64,000 nt of DNA from JAJRTA01 sp965603125 (GTDB lineage Bacteria > Zixibacteria > MSB-5A5 > GN15 > FEB-12): NCBI GenBank assembly GCA_965603125.1, contig CBFDBU010000003.1:102541-166540 (forward strand), in the 5' to 3' direction. Under the pieces are notes generated by a model that ran no database searches, was not told the DNA's origin, and was given only the letters and a program-made list of their open reading frames with translations. Positions 24,848 to 33,820 of the stretch are shown one piece after another. Position numbers and translations under genes: made by a program. Position 1 is the first letter of the stretch, and each line of letters opens with the position of its first letter.

Positions 24848-24876
24848 AAAGCCCGCCTGGCAATCAGGCGGGCTTT
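24848..24876. terminator. Bidirectional terminator between etfA and the PKD lipoprotein gene
   Basis: A perfect 12-bp stem AAAGCCCGCCTG / CAGGCGGGCTTT with a 5-base loop lies between convergent genes. T-rich tracts follow on both sides. Confidence 0.88.
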
Positions 24877-24897
24877 CCATTTTCGAGACGTTTGTAC

Positions 24898-26301
24898 CTA
24901 TTCCGCTATTTCTACCGTCTTCCTGACTTCAATCTCGCCGCAGTAGTTGCTGAGAGTAAGGATCACTTCGTAGGTTCCGGCAGTATCATACCTGTGAGTT
25001 ACGACGGTTATGTCTCTGTGGGGAGAGTCATCACCGAAATCCCAGTCGCGGTCAAAGATCATCCCGGTCGAAGTATCACTGAAGGTAAACACCACCGTAG
25101 TGTCGCCGGTGGCGGGGACAATGCTGAAGCCGGAGTTGTCAGCATTCAGAGAATCGCACAGCACGATGAAACTATCCACGACCACCGTGTCGGAACCGCA
25201 CTGTCCGTGAGCCTCGAGTGAGCAGGTATAAATGCCCGGATCGACAAATGCGTGCACGGGATTGGTATCGTTGTAGGCTAGGGTCCCGTCGCCAAAACGC
25301 CAGACCAGGCTGTCGGTCGCCCAAGTTGACTGGTCGAGAAACCTCACCTGGAAGTGCTGGTATTGCGAGTAGCAGCCTTCGGTGGGAGTGTCGGCCGTGA
25401 AGGTCGCCACGGGAGCGCCGCGCACGGTGATGTATTCCGGTATGGAATCGGTCACGGTCACCTCGTCCGTGGTGGTGACAGAGAGTGTCACCGTGTAAAT
25501 ACCTGATTCCTCGAACGTGATGGTCGGGTTCTGCAGGTTACTGGTCTGGCCGTCGCCGAACTCCCACTCGCGGCTGACGAGGACAGCCGGTGAATCGACT
25601 TTGGATGTGTCATAGAAAACGACCTCCAGCGGCGTGCAGCCTTCGGTTGTGTCGGCAAAGAAGAACACCTGCGGGCAATTGTCGATCTGAATGAGGCTGT
25701 CCTTGGTTATAATCATCTCGCCACAACCGCCTTGGGCGGTAAGAGTGACCGTGTAAAAACCGGCCGAGTCGTAGATATGCGTCGGGGTAGAGGTGTCCGA
25801 CATCGGGCTGTCGTCGCCAAAATCCCATTCCCATGAAGTCACCCCGTTGTAATCGGCGGGTGTAAAGGTTACCGCCAGGTTCGGGCAGCCAACGGTTGAG
25901 TCGGCGGAGAAGTCGCTGACAGTTGTGCCGACGATTATATATCGATTCTTAACTTCGGCATCCTCGCCCTCGGTCTCCGTGTTGCGTATTGTCAGCGATA
26001 CCCGGTAGGTGCCCGCAGAGGTGTAGACATGCGTCGGGTTGGTGTCGGTCGAGGTGCTGTCGTCCCCGAACTCCCAGAGCCACTCGTCGCGTGGGCCGTT
26101 GGACAGGTCGATGAAGTGGACCTCAAGGGGAGCGCAACCGGAATCCACACTGAGCGTGTCAATTCCGAACTCAGCGGTCGGGTGACCGGCGATTTCGATA
26201 TAGTTGGTCTCGGTGACAAGTTCATCGCAACCGGGGATCAGGAGGCAGACGCCACAGAGTGCCAGGGTAAACGACAGCAGCAACTTCCTCGGGTTTGTCA
26301 A
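24898..26301 (-). CDS. PKD-repeat lipoprotein
   Basis: A 467-residue surface-type lipoprotein. From TTG 26301 the protein begins MTNPRKLLL, has a hydrophobic core, and reaches a lipobox LIPG-Cys at residue 25. Five PKD (Ig-like) repeats follow, each with the W-x-FGD core (LWEFGDD, EWDFGDD, EWEFGDG, VWRFGDG, DWDFGDD). PKD domains mediate protein or sugar contacts at cell surfaces (family knowledge). The frame stays open to an ATG at 26385, but that lies upstream of a consensus promoter, so TTG with AAAGGG before it is preferred. No catalytic domain is seen. Confidence 0.85.
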   Translation of the reverse strand: MTNPRKLLLSFTLALCGVCLLIPGCDELVTETNYIEIAGHPTAEFGIDTLSVDSGCAPLEVHFIDLSNGPRDEWLWEFGDDSTSTDTNPTHVYTSAGTYRVSLTIRNTETEGEDAEVKNRYIIVGTTVSDFSADSTVGCPNLAVTFTPADYNGVTSWEWDFGDDSPMSDTSTPTHIYDSAGFYTVTLTAQGGCGEMIITKDSLIQIDNCPQVFFFADTTEGCTPLEVVFYDTSKVDSPAVLVSREWEFGDGQTSNLQNPTITFEESGIYTVTLSVTTTDEVTVTDSIPEYITVRGAPVATFTADTPTEGCYSQYQHFQVRFLDQSTWATDSLVWRFGDGTLAYNDTNPVHAFVDPGIYTCSLEAHGQCGSDTVVVDSFIVLCDSLNADNSGFSIVPATGDTTVVFTFSDTSTGMIFDRDWDFGDDSPHRDITVVTHRYDTAGTYEVILTLSNYCGEIEVRKTVEIAE

Positions 26302-26332
26302 CGGTGTTCCCTTTCGAGTCACAATCTGACCG

Positions 26333-26361
26333 TATATAACCTGACCGGTCGGTGCTGTCAA
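26333..26361 (-). promoter_or_regulatory. Promoter of the PKD lipoprotein gene
   Basis: On the minus strand TTGACA (26356-26361), a 17-base spacer and TATATA (26333-26338). It fixes the start codon downstream of about 26326. Confidence 0.8.
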
Positions 26362-26509
26362 ACGATAAATCCCGCTGACGCACAACCGGTTTACCGGTTC
26401 GACTGCAGGCCGTTGTATGGTGGTACCCGCCGTTTCTCGAATGGTTCAAGGAAAAGCTCTGTGGTGACGAAATAGATACGAAACGACTCAAATACACCGA
26501 GGAGCGATT

Positions 26510-27655
26510 ATGGGCCTGCTGATAGAAGTAATCGAATGGCTCGACCCGTCCGGGGACGAGATGATTCACCGTATTCCCCAGGAGGGATCCGCCGACATCA
26601 AGATGGGCGCCCAGTTGATAGTGCGCGACAGCCAGATGGCCATCTTCTTCAAGAGCGGTCATGCGGCCGATTCATTCACCGCCGGTCGGCATACCCTCTC
26701 TACCCTCAACCTGCCCATCCTGACACGGCTATTGGCTTTTCCCTTCGGCTTCAATTCTCCCTTCAGGGCCGAGGTCTATTTCGTTAATCTGAAAGTATTC
26801 ACCAATCTGAAGTGGGGGACAAAACACCCGGTCACTTTCCGGGACAGCAAGCTGGGGCTTATTCGCCTGCGCGGGCACGGGGCGTTCACCATGCAGATTG
26901 ACAACCCCAGCCTGTTCCTGAACTCCATCGTCGGGCGACAGTCCAGGTACACCACGGCCGAAATCCAGGGCTATCTGAGGGACGTGATCATCGCCCGCCT
27001 GAACGATCTTCTGGGTGAGAAGCTCGACACGATCCTGTCCCTGCCGGCGATATACACGGAACTGGCCGAGGAGTTCAAGGGAGTGGTGCACAACGAATTC
27101 GAGAAATACGGTCTCAAGCTGGTCGACTTCTACATCTCGTCGATAACGCCTCCCGAGGAAGTGGCCAAAATGATCGACCAGCGCTCGGGTCTGGAAGCCG
27201 TGGGCGATCTGGACAAGTTCCTGAAATTCGAGTTGGCCAGGGGTCTCGGCACGGCGGGAGGCCCCGCCGCGGCCGGTTCCGGGATGGGCATGGCAGCCGG
27301 GGTCGGTCTGATGTTGCCGGGCATGATGTCAAAGGTATTCTCGCCCGAACAGCGGGAACTCAAACGGGAACCGGTGGCAACCGTCACATGCCCCGTGTGC
27401 CACACCGATACGCCGGAGCAATCGCGCTACTGCTACCGCTGTGGTCACCAGATGATTGTACAGAATGTCTGTCCGTCGTGCGGTCGCGAACTGCCGACCG
27501 AAGCTAACTTCTGTCTGCACTGTGGTCACAAGCTCGATGCCGAGCTGCGGTGCCCCCATTGCTCCGCCAACGTGATTCCCGGCTCGACGTACTGCGGATC
27601 CTGTGGCAAATCGGTCAGAGGCGATGACTCTCAGATCGACGACAAACCGGAGTAA
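26510..27655 (+). CDS. SPFH-domain protein with C-terminal zinc ribbons (YdjI-like)
   Basis: A 381-residue protein. An SPFH/Band 7-type domain covers about residues 25-225 (IVRDSQMAIFFKSG, TFRDSKLGLIRLRGHGAF, LVDFYISSITPPEEV). A Gly/Ala/Met-rich linker follows (about 240-275), then three CxxC pairs of zinc ribbons: CPVC/CYRC, CPSC/CLHC and CPHC/CGSC. YdjI-type proteins of this design accompany membrane-stress modules in Bacillus and are often called virion-core-like. The next gene overlaps it and also carries zinc ribbons, so they probably act together. A GAGGAG ribosome site precedes the ATG. Precise function unknown. Confidence 0.85.
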   Translation: MGLLIEVIEWLDPSGDEMIHRIPQEGSADIKMGAQLIVRDSQMAIFFKSGHAADSFTAGRHTLSTLNLPILTRLLAFPFGFNSPFRAEVYFVNLKVFTNLKWGTKHPVTFRDSKLGLIRLRGHGAFTMQIDNPSLFLNSIVGRQSRYTTAEIQGYLRDVIIARLNDLLGEKLDTILSLPAIYTELAEEFKGVVHNEFEKYGLKLVDFYISSITPPEEVAKMIDQRSGLEAVGDLDKFLKFELARGLGTAGGPAAAGSGMGMAAGVGLMLPGMMSKVFSPEQRELKREPVATVTCPVCHTDTPEQSRYCYRCGHQMIVQNVCPSCGRELPTEANFCLHCGHKLDAELRCPHCSANVIPGSTYCGSCGKSVRGDDSQIDDKPE

Positions 27656-29039
27656 GAGCGGGTTCTACATTGAAGTGGGCTGCCCCGGCTGCGGTGGCCG
27701 GTTGACCATCGAATCAAGCTTCTTCGTTCTCACGTGCGAGCACTGTGGTTCGGTGTTGCGGCTGACCACGCCGGACACTCCGGTGGTCTATGTCGTCAGG
27801 GCGAAAGTCACCCGCCGGGAGGTCCGCTTCGGGATCGACCGGTATCTGAAAAGCCACAAGTTGCCACTTACCGGTTCCGACCTGGAATTCAAGTATATCT
27901 ATTACCCCTACTGGAAAATCGACGCCGTTCTACTGAAAGTCCGTAACGACATAATCCGCGTGACGTACCGTCAGGGCGAGGACGGCCAGAGAGAGACCTC
28001 CACTGAACGCCGCCGTACCGACATCAACCTGACACCGTACCTGACGACGGTCGGCGCCGGCGGTCAGTTCGAGGGCATCCCGGACACCATCGGGATGAGG
28101 GTAGACTATCTCAACGTCCTCCCCTATTCCCGGACGAATACGCAGGACGGGTTTGATGCTATGCCGGTTGCGAGACCGTGGTCCGAGGCCTGGGCGGAAG
28201 TCGTCGCGCGGGTCGCCGATATCGGGGAAGTTGCGATCGCGGATTTCGGCATGAACAGAACGGAACTGTTTAACCCGGTTGCCTCGCTCGTCTACTTTCC
28301 GTATGTCATCGTCGAGTCCTACGCCGGTGGGGATTTCAATCGCTGGGTTGTCGACGGTGTTACCGGCCGAGTGCTCGCGCATGTTGACGAGGTCTCACCG
28401 CTGGACTACGGTGAGGGCGGCGCTGCGGCCGATCTTGAGTTTGGCGAGCTGGACGTGAGTTTCCACCGCTGCCCCAATTGCGCCGAGGATCTGCCGGCGG
28501 AGCAGTCATACGTCTACGTCTGCAGGAATTGCCACCAGATGATTGTGCACGAGTTGTTCGCCCGCGACATTTCGCAGATCGCGCTGGTCTCGGCCCAGTA
28601 CAGTCAGGACGATCTGTTGTTCCCTTTCTGGTCTCTGAAAATGTCGGCCGCGGACTCCGAGAAGTTCCAGCATCTTTTCGGAGGCATGCACCGGTCGGAC
28701 CGTCTGGTCATTCCGGCGTTCAAGGTCGGGAACTTTGAAGCCATGTACCGCTTGTCCAAGTGCCTTTCAGCCGCTTTGCCGCAGCTTGATCTGCGACCGA
28801 TCGATACCTTCGACCGCCGTTGCCTGCCGGTGGGCCTGAGCATGTCGGAAGCCCTGATGTTAGTCGACGTTGTCATCTGCCGGGCAGAACTGGACCGCAA
28901 TCCAGAGGGTCTCACTCAGCATCTGAAGGCCAGTACCGAGGAAGTGAGCCTGTTCTTCGCCCCCTTCCACAAGGAGCACTACTTCTACGTCGACTCGGCG
29001 CTCGGCTCGGTAACCTTCGAAAAAAGCTTCGTCGGCTGA
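27624..29039 (+). CDS. Zinc-ribbon protein partnered with the SPFH protein, function unknown
   Basis: A 471-residue soluble protein overlapping the SPFH gene by 32 bases. Zinc ribbon 1 is near the N-terminus (CPGCGG ... CEHCGS), and a second CPNC ... CRNC pair lies near residue 285. Between them are two long alpha/beta modules with repeated aromatic-rich strands (YIYYPYWKIDAVL, LVYFPYVIVESY, LLFPFWSLKM), suggesting an internal duplication. I do not recognise a named family. ATG 27624 is used; GTG 27603 is also open. Overlap and the shared zinc-ribbon theme argue for a complex with the SPFH protein. Confidence 0.72.
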   Translation: MTLRSTTNRSKSGFYIEVGCPGCGGRLTIESSFFVLTCEHCGSVLRLTTPDTPVVYVVRAKVTRREVRFGIDRYLKSHKLPLTGSDLEFKYIYYPYWKIDAVLLKVRNDIIRVTYRQGEDGQRETSTERRRTDINLTPYLTTVGAGGQFEGIPDTIGMRVDYLNVLPYSRTNTQDGFDAMPVARPWSEAWAEVVARVADIGEVAIADFGMNRTELFNPVASLVYFPYVIVESYAGGDFNRWVVDGVTGRVLAHVDEVSPLDYGEGGAAADLEFGELDVSFHRCPNCAEDLPAEQSYVYVCRNCHQMIVHELFARDISQIALVSAQYSQDDLLFPFWSLKMSAADSEKFQHLFGGMHRSDRLVIPAFKVGNFEAMYRLSKCLSAALPQLDLRPIDTFDRRCLPVGLSMSEALMLVDVVICRAELDRNPEGLTQHLKASTEEVSLFFAPFHKEHYFYVDSALGSVTFEKSFVG

Positions 29040-29282
29040 AGACAGTGGGGAACCTGTTGTCGCTCAACGGGTAGAACTCATCACGGCGGCGAACGCCCCG
29101 CCATGCTGAATTATCTTGCTTTGCCGGAGGAATCCCGGTATCATCATCGAGTTGGCGAACGAGAGATACTTAGACAGGCCCTGTCGGGTTCGCGAGAAAG
29201 ACCCGAAAAGCCGTGATATGATTTCGCCGTACGGAAGCAGGGAGAGCGCCTGTGTGCGGCATGTTTTTTTATGGAGTGAACC

Positions 29283-31874
29283 GTGAGAAAAAGCACCGCA
29301 GGCTCTGTGGTTGCCGTTGTTGCCGTCGGATTTGCAGTGATACTGCCGTCCCTCTCGGAGGCCCAGCTTCCCAGGAGCTTCTCGGCGCCACAGAGCGGCT
29401 ATCTGAGTAATCTTGTCATAGACATTATTGAGCATGACGGCGCCGTCTGGCTGGCGACCGGTAAGGGCCTGAACTTCTCAAGCGACCAGGGGCAGACCTG
29501 GCAGGTTCACGATGTCTCGACCGGCATGGTCAGCGACAACATATCGGCTCTCTTTTCGACCGGTTGGCGCCTCTGGGTGGGGACCAACCACAGCCGGCTT
29601 TTTTCCGGTGAGCTGTTCACGGTTTCCGACGGAATCTCATACACCGACGACAACGGCTTCACCTTCAATCAGATCGACTTCTCCAGCGCCGGGCAGGACA
29701 TTCCCTACGTGTGGGGCGGAGACCGAGTTGTCTATGACATTACCGGCCACGGCCGGCGTTTGTTCTTCGCCGGATTTGCCGGTGGGTTCTTAGCCTCGAC
29801 GGACGACGGCCAAAACTGGCGCCGGATTTACTCCTCGGCTCTTGATTCCATCCAGTACAATTCCGGCGGCACGCCCGACTTGCAGAATCTCTACTTCTCC
29901 TGTCGTGCCGACAGTTCCCGTAGTGACTCGTTGATTGTCTGGGCCGGTACGGCCGGGGGGATTTATGAATACGTCTATGCTCCCCCGAGGGAGAAAGTCT
30001 ACTCGCGACAGATAAACTGCGTCGCTCTCTGTGATGAGTGTACCGACACCGGTTTTGTTTTCTATGGTGGTGACGACGGCATCGTGCGCGGAACGTCGGT
30101 CGGCGGCCCGTTCTTCAGTCGCTTCGAAGAGGACGGCCTGCCTGGCCCGGCGGTGTCCAGCCTGATTGACTTCCGGGGACGGCTGCTTGTGGGAACCTAT
30201 GACCCCCAGTCGGGACGCGCCACCGGCCTGGCCCGCTCGGATGATCGGGGGAGCAGCTTTGAAGGGATACCGTCCGCTTATTTTACCGAGGCGGACACGA
30301 TCACCGGCTTCGCTACCATAGGCGAGCGGCTCTACATGGCGGCCCAGGACGCCGGTCTGTTTGTCTCCGGCGATGTCGGCCTGACCTGGGAGAAGATACT
30401 GATCGACTCCAGCGAGGTGACCAGCTTGCGCAATACGGTGAACGCCGTCTTCAGCCTGGATGATCTGCTGCTGGTGGGTACCGATACCGGGCTGGCGTCG
30501 CTTTACTGCGATGCCGACGGAGCGATTGAGTCGGTCCTTTTTCACGTCTTTGGAGAGCATGACTCCTCAGCCACCAACGTCAGTTCGACACGCGTCATGC
30601 GCGTGAAGGTTCAGTCATTCTATGACGACACCACCGAGGTGCTCGATTCGCTGGTCTACTGGACTGTCAACCGGCCGCTGACTCCGTTGGGTCGGGCCAT
30701 GGTGGGACGCCGCCATATCGATTCGGTTGAATGGCGGGAATACCAGTGGCGAGTAAACACCGATGACATCAACTTCTTGGGTGATACCGCCTTTACCGTC
30801 GGCGAGATGGGTGTTCGGTTTACTTATGATGGAAGCAACCCCACACACCGCTTCCCGGTCATTATGGAAGACGAACTGGGGGTCATCGACTCCCTGGGCG
30901 AGGAGGCCGTCACCACTATGGAGGTCCGGGCGGATACGGTCATTTTCGGAACCGACAATGGCTTTGCCGTCTCCAACGATCGGGGAGAAGCGTTTCAGAT
31001 CTATCGGGCCAACACCAATCCCGTGATAGCGGACACGATCATTAACTATAATTCCGCCAAAAACGTCGGTGATCTGGTGGGCAATTTCATTCCGGTCCTG
31101 GGCGTGCAGTATATTGAGAACGAGCCGGCCCGTGTCTGGGCATCCAATCGGCACACTACCTACTTCGACCGTAACGCCATTTCAATGGGCCGTATTTTAC
31201 CGGTCGATGTTGACGGCGGTGTCGTCGATGATCCGCTGGCGGAAGAGGTGGCCGGTTACAGTTTGATCTGGGAGATCATGTACGAAGACGGCTTTGCATG
31301 GAATTACGCTTTCAACGGCGATTCGGTCTTTGCGGCCACGGGCGGCGGGCTGCTTTTCAGAGAGAGCGATACCGCCCTGGCCTGGGACACCGTCTCCATG
31401 ATCAATGATTTCGGCCAGCCGCTGATCCTGCCCGGCGCACCCGTGTATGCCGTCGGCGTGGTGGGTGATTTCCTCTGGGTGGGGACGGAGCAGGGCACGG
31501 TGCGTCTCAGTCTGAGCGACCTGGAGGATCAGGAGCCCTTCCTTGTTGTCGATTCGACGACACCGACCGACGAAGTGTACGCTTATCCCGTCCCTTTCAG
31601 TCACACGCGGGACCTGATTGTGGATTTCCATTTCACGGTGGAACAGGGCGCTCAAATCACTCTGGAAATATACGACTTCGCTATGAACCTGGTTTCGCGG
31701 GTGATCGACAACCAGTTCTACCCGACCGGCATCTATCCGCTAACCGGCGCCTACCGGAGAACCTGGGACGGCTACAACGGGAAGGGCGAGCAGGTTGCGG
31801 TGGGCATGTACTACTTCAAGGTAGAATACTCGTCGGGCGAGACGTGGTGGGGCAAGCTGGCGGTGATTCCTTAA
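29283..31874 (+). CDS. Secreted Asp-box beta-propeller protein with FlgD-like C-terminal domain
   Basis: An 863-residue exported protein. A signal peptide (VVAVVAVGFAVILPSLSEA) is followed by many propeller blades with Asp-box-like turns (SSDQGQTW, SDDRGSSF, SGDVGLTW) and WLATGKG/LWVGT strands. The last ~85 residues are a FlgD/sorting-like Ig domain (AYPVPFSHTRDL ... RTWDGYNGKGEQVAVGMYYFKV). This is related to, but more divergent than, the tails of the proteases at 0-6 kb. It starts with GTG after GGAG. It is followed immediately by two PorV/PorQ-like barrel genes, so it is probably a surface protein exported by or anchored on that machinery. Ligand unknown. Confidence 0.8.
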   Translation: MRKSTAGSVVAVVAVGFAVILPSLSEAQLPRSFSAPQSGYLSNLVIDIIEHDGAVWLATGKGLNFSSDQGQTWQVHDVSTGMVSDNISALFSTGWRLWVGTNHSRLFSGELFTVSDGISYTDDNGFTFNQIDFSSAGQDIPYVWGGDRVVYDITGHGRRLFFAGFAGGFLASTDDGQNWRRIYSSALDSIQYNSGGTPDLQNLYFSCRADSSRSDSLIVWAGTAGGIYEYVYAPPREKVYSRQINCVALCDECTDTGFVFYGGDDGIVRGTSVGGPFFSRFEEDGLPGPAVSSLIDFRGRLLVGTYDPQSGRATGLARSDDRGSSFEGIPSAYFTEADTITGFATIGERLYMAAQDAGLFVSGDVGLTWEKILIDSSEVTSLRNTVNAVFSLDDLLLVGTDTGLASLYCDADGAIESVLFHVFGEHDSSATNVSSTRVMRVKVQSFYDDTTEVLDSLVYWTVNRPLTPLGRAMVGRRHIDSVEWREYQWRVNTDDINFLGDTAFTVGEMGVRFTYDGSNPTHRFPVIMEDELGVIDSLGEEAVTTMEVRADTVIFGTDNGFAVSNDRGEAFQIYRANTNPVIADTIINYNSAKNVGDLVGNFIPVLGVQYIENEPARVWASNRHTTYFDRNAISMGRILPVDVDGGVVDDPLAEEVAGYSLIWEIMYEDGFAWNYAFNGDSVFAATGGGLLFRESDTALAWDTVSMINDFGQPLILPGAPVYAVGVVGDFLWVGTEQGTVRLSLSDLEDQEPFLVVDSTTPTDEVYAYPVPFSHTRDLIVDFHFTVEQGAQITLEIYDFAMNLVSRVIDNQFYPTGIYPLTGAYRRTWDGYNGKGEQVAVGMYYFKVEYSSGETWWGKLAVIP

Positions 31875-31884
31875 GGAGATGCAG

Positions 31885-32874
31885 ATGCGAAGATACTTGC
31901 TGACGATCCTCGGATTTGTTATTGCCGTTGCCTCGGGACTTCCTGCCGCCGACGGTGACGGAGGCTATGCGGGAGCTTTCATGCAGGTCCCCATCGGCGC
32001 CCGTCCGACCGCTATGGGCGGCGCCTACCTGTCCATTTCGGATGACGGCGCCGGCGCGCTGTACAATCCGGCCGGGGTGGCTACGCTCAAGCAGCCGCTA
32101 CTGGCGACTGCGTACCGTCTTATGAATCTGGATCGCAGTCTTGGGTATGCCGCCGTTGTGTTTCCCACCAAGGGCAACTCGGCGCTGGGCCTGCTCTGGC
32201 GATACGCCGGTTCCGGGTCGGTGGTGGCACGCGATCACGACGGTAACCCGCTCGAAAACGAATTGAGCCAGGAAAATCATGACTTCTCTATCGTATTCGC
32301 CAAACGGTTTGAGCATTTCCTCTCGGTCGGTGTGAAAATGTACTACCTGCACTCATCGTTCGCACAAATGAAGGCCTCTTCGGTCGGATTCGATATGGGT
32401 CTGGTCTTGTACATGGATCGCCTGTTGTTCTCGCGGGAATCGACCGCTCGCAGGCCGGTGAAAGACATGCGGGTCGGCCTGGTCTTGAAACATCTTCAGG
32501 CGAAGTACATCTGGAACAACAAGGACTACGTCGGGCGGTACATTGCCGGAGGCGGCATGGGCTCGGAACAGGAAGACCCGATACCGCTCGAATACGGGAT
32601 TGGCGTGTCGGGGCGCCTCCTGGAGCGAAGACTCGTTCTGGCCTCTGATCTCATCATGACCAGCGAGCAGGGCGCGGCCCTCCACGCCGGTCTTGAATAC
32701 TACGTCAAGCCGATCCTGGCTGTCAGGGGCGGATTCTCGGACGGCCGTCTTGTTACCGGGGGAGGCTACGTTTTCAAGCTGGGCAGCCGGGCGCTGGCGA
32801 TTGACTATGCCTTTTCAACCGACCGGGCCGACGAAGGCTCCGAGCACATATTCTCTTTTGACTTCCTGTTCTAA
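31885..32874 (+). CDS. PorV/PorQ-family outer-membrane barrel protein (first copy)
   Basis: A 329-residue protein with a signal peptide and the PorV/PorQ-like opening IGARPTAMGGAYLSISDD followed by ALYNPAGVA, then alternating amphipathic beta strands up to a final aromatic FSFDFLF, the usual barrel end. PorV shuttles type IX cargo to the attachment complex in Bacteroidota (family knowledge). AAGGAG lies 6 bases before ATG 31885, so that start is preferred over ATG 31879. It is 10 bases downstream of the propeller gene. Confidence 0.83.
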   Translation: MRRYLLTILGFVIAVASGLPAADGDGGYAGAFMQVPIGARPTAMGGAYLSISDDGAGALYNPAGVATLKQPLLATAYRLMNLDRSLGYAAVVFPTKGNSALGLLWRYAGSGSVVARDHDGNPLENELSQENHDFSIVFAKRFEHFLSVGVKMYYLHSSFAQMKASSVGFDMGLVLYMDRLLFSRESTARRPVKDMRVGLVLKHLQAKYIWNNKDYVGRYIAGGGMGSEQEDPIPLEYGIGVSGRLLERRLVLASDLIMTSEQGAALHAGLEYYVKPILAVRGGFSDGRLVTGGGYVFKLGSRALAIDYAFSTDRADEGSEHIFSFDFLF

Positions 32875-32887
32875 TAATGAGGTTTGA

Positions 32888-33799
32888 ATGGCGATGATCA
32901 GGAGTGCGCGGCGAACGATCATAGCTTCCGGGTTCCTTGTGCTGACGGCAGGGATGACCGTCGCCAATGACGGCGTGGCCATGCTGAAAAACGACCACGG
33001 CGCCCGCCCGTCCGGGATGGGAGCGGCCTTTGTCTCAATATCGGGTGATCCCAATTGCTCGGCCTATAATCCCGCAGGTCCGGCCGGGCTGTCGAAGTTC
33101 ACCGCCTCCTTCGGTCACACCGAACACTGGGAAAACATCCGCCTCGAATCGGGCTTCTTCGGGATCAACCTGAGTTCCCGGTTGTGGCTGCACGCTGGTA
33201 TCCGTTATGCCGCCAACTCTGAACTGGAACAGCGAGGCATCGTGCCGACCGAAGATCCGGAGGCCATCTTCGACGCCCATGACATCTCGGTCAAGGCGGG
33301 CTTAGCCTACCGCCTGTCCGAAAAGCTTGCGGCCGGGGTAGCTATGGGATGGTTCCTCGAAGAGATCGCCGGTTATCGGGGAAGCGCCTTCAATGTCGAT
33401 ATAGGAGCGACGGCAACGCTGTCCGACCGTATCAACGCGGGTGCATCGATCACCAACCTTGGACCTTCGTTCAATCTAACCAAGGCCGCCCAGAGAGGCT
33501 CGCGAGACATTCCCCTTCCGACAGCGTACCGGCTGGGCGCGTCATATCGGTATTCTTACTGGCTTGGGGCCGCCGATATTGTCCATCTCGATGATGATCT
33601 GCATCTTCATCTTGGGATCGAAGCCGAACTCAGGGAGATGTTTCATCTGCGGGCCGGTTACATGATCGGATACGACACCAAGAACTTCACGGCCGGGGCA
33701 TCGTTCACGATGCATGAAGTGACCGTCGATTATGCCTTCGTGCCGTTCACGAGCAATCTGGGAACATCACATCTTTTCAACCTGACCTTCAGTTTGTAG
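32888..33799 (+). CDS. PorV/PorQ-family outer-membrane barrel protein (second copy)
   Basis: A 303-residue paralogue of the preceding gene. Signal peptide, then GARPSGMGAAFVSISGD and AYNPAGPAGLSK, predicted beta strands throughout, and C-terminal HLFNLTFSL. It begins 13 bases after the first copy. Two tandem paralogues behind one propeller protein suggest a dedicated export or anchoring unit. Confidence 0.83.
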   Translation: MAMIRSARRTIIASGFLVLTAGMTVANDGVAMLKNDHGARPSGMGAAFVSISGDPNCSAYNPAGPAGLSKFTASFGHTEHWENIRLESGFFGINLSSRLWLHAGIRYAANSELEQRGIVPTEDPEAIFDAHDISVKAGLAYRLSEKLAAGVAMGWFLEEIAGYRGSAFNVDIGATATLSDRINAGASITNLGPSFNLTKAAQRGSRDIPLPTAYRLGASYRYSYWLGAADIVHLDDDLHLHLGIEAELREMFHLRAGYMIGYDTKNFTAGASFTMHEVTVDYAFVPFTSNLGTSHLFNLTFSL

Positions 33800-33820
33800 G
33801 ACACAAGGGAGACACCTTCA

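Noticed and set aside
26302..26385. N-terminal extension of the PKD lipoprotein to ATG 26385
   Set aside because: A consensus promoter (26333-26361) lies inside it, and a perfect lipoprotein signal begins at TTG 26301.
29040..29282. Possible RNA element or tRNA in the gap before the propeller gene
   Set aside because: Short stems exist, but no cloverleaf, riboswitch core or convincing promoter could be built by eye.
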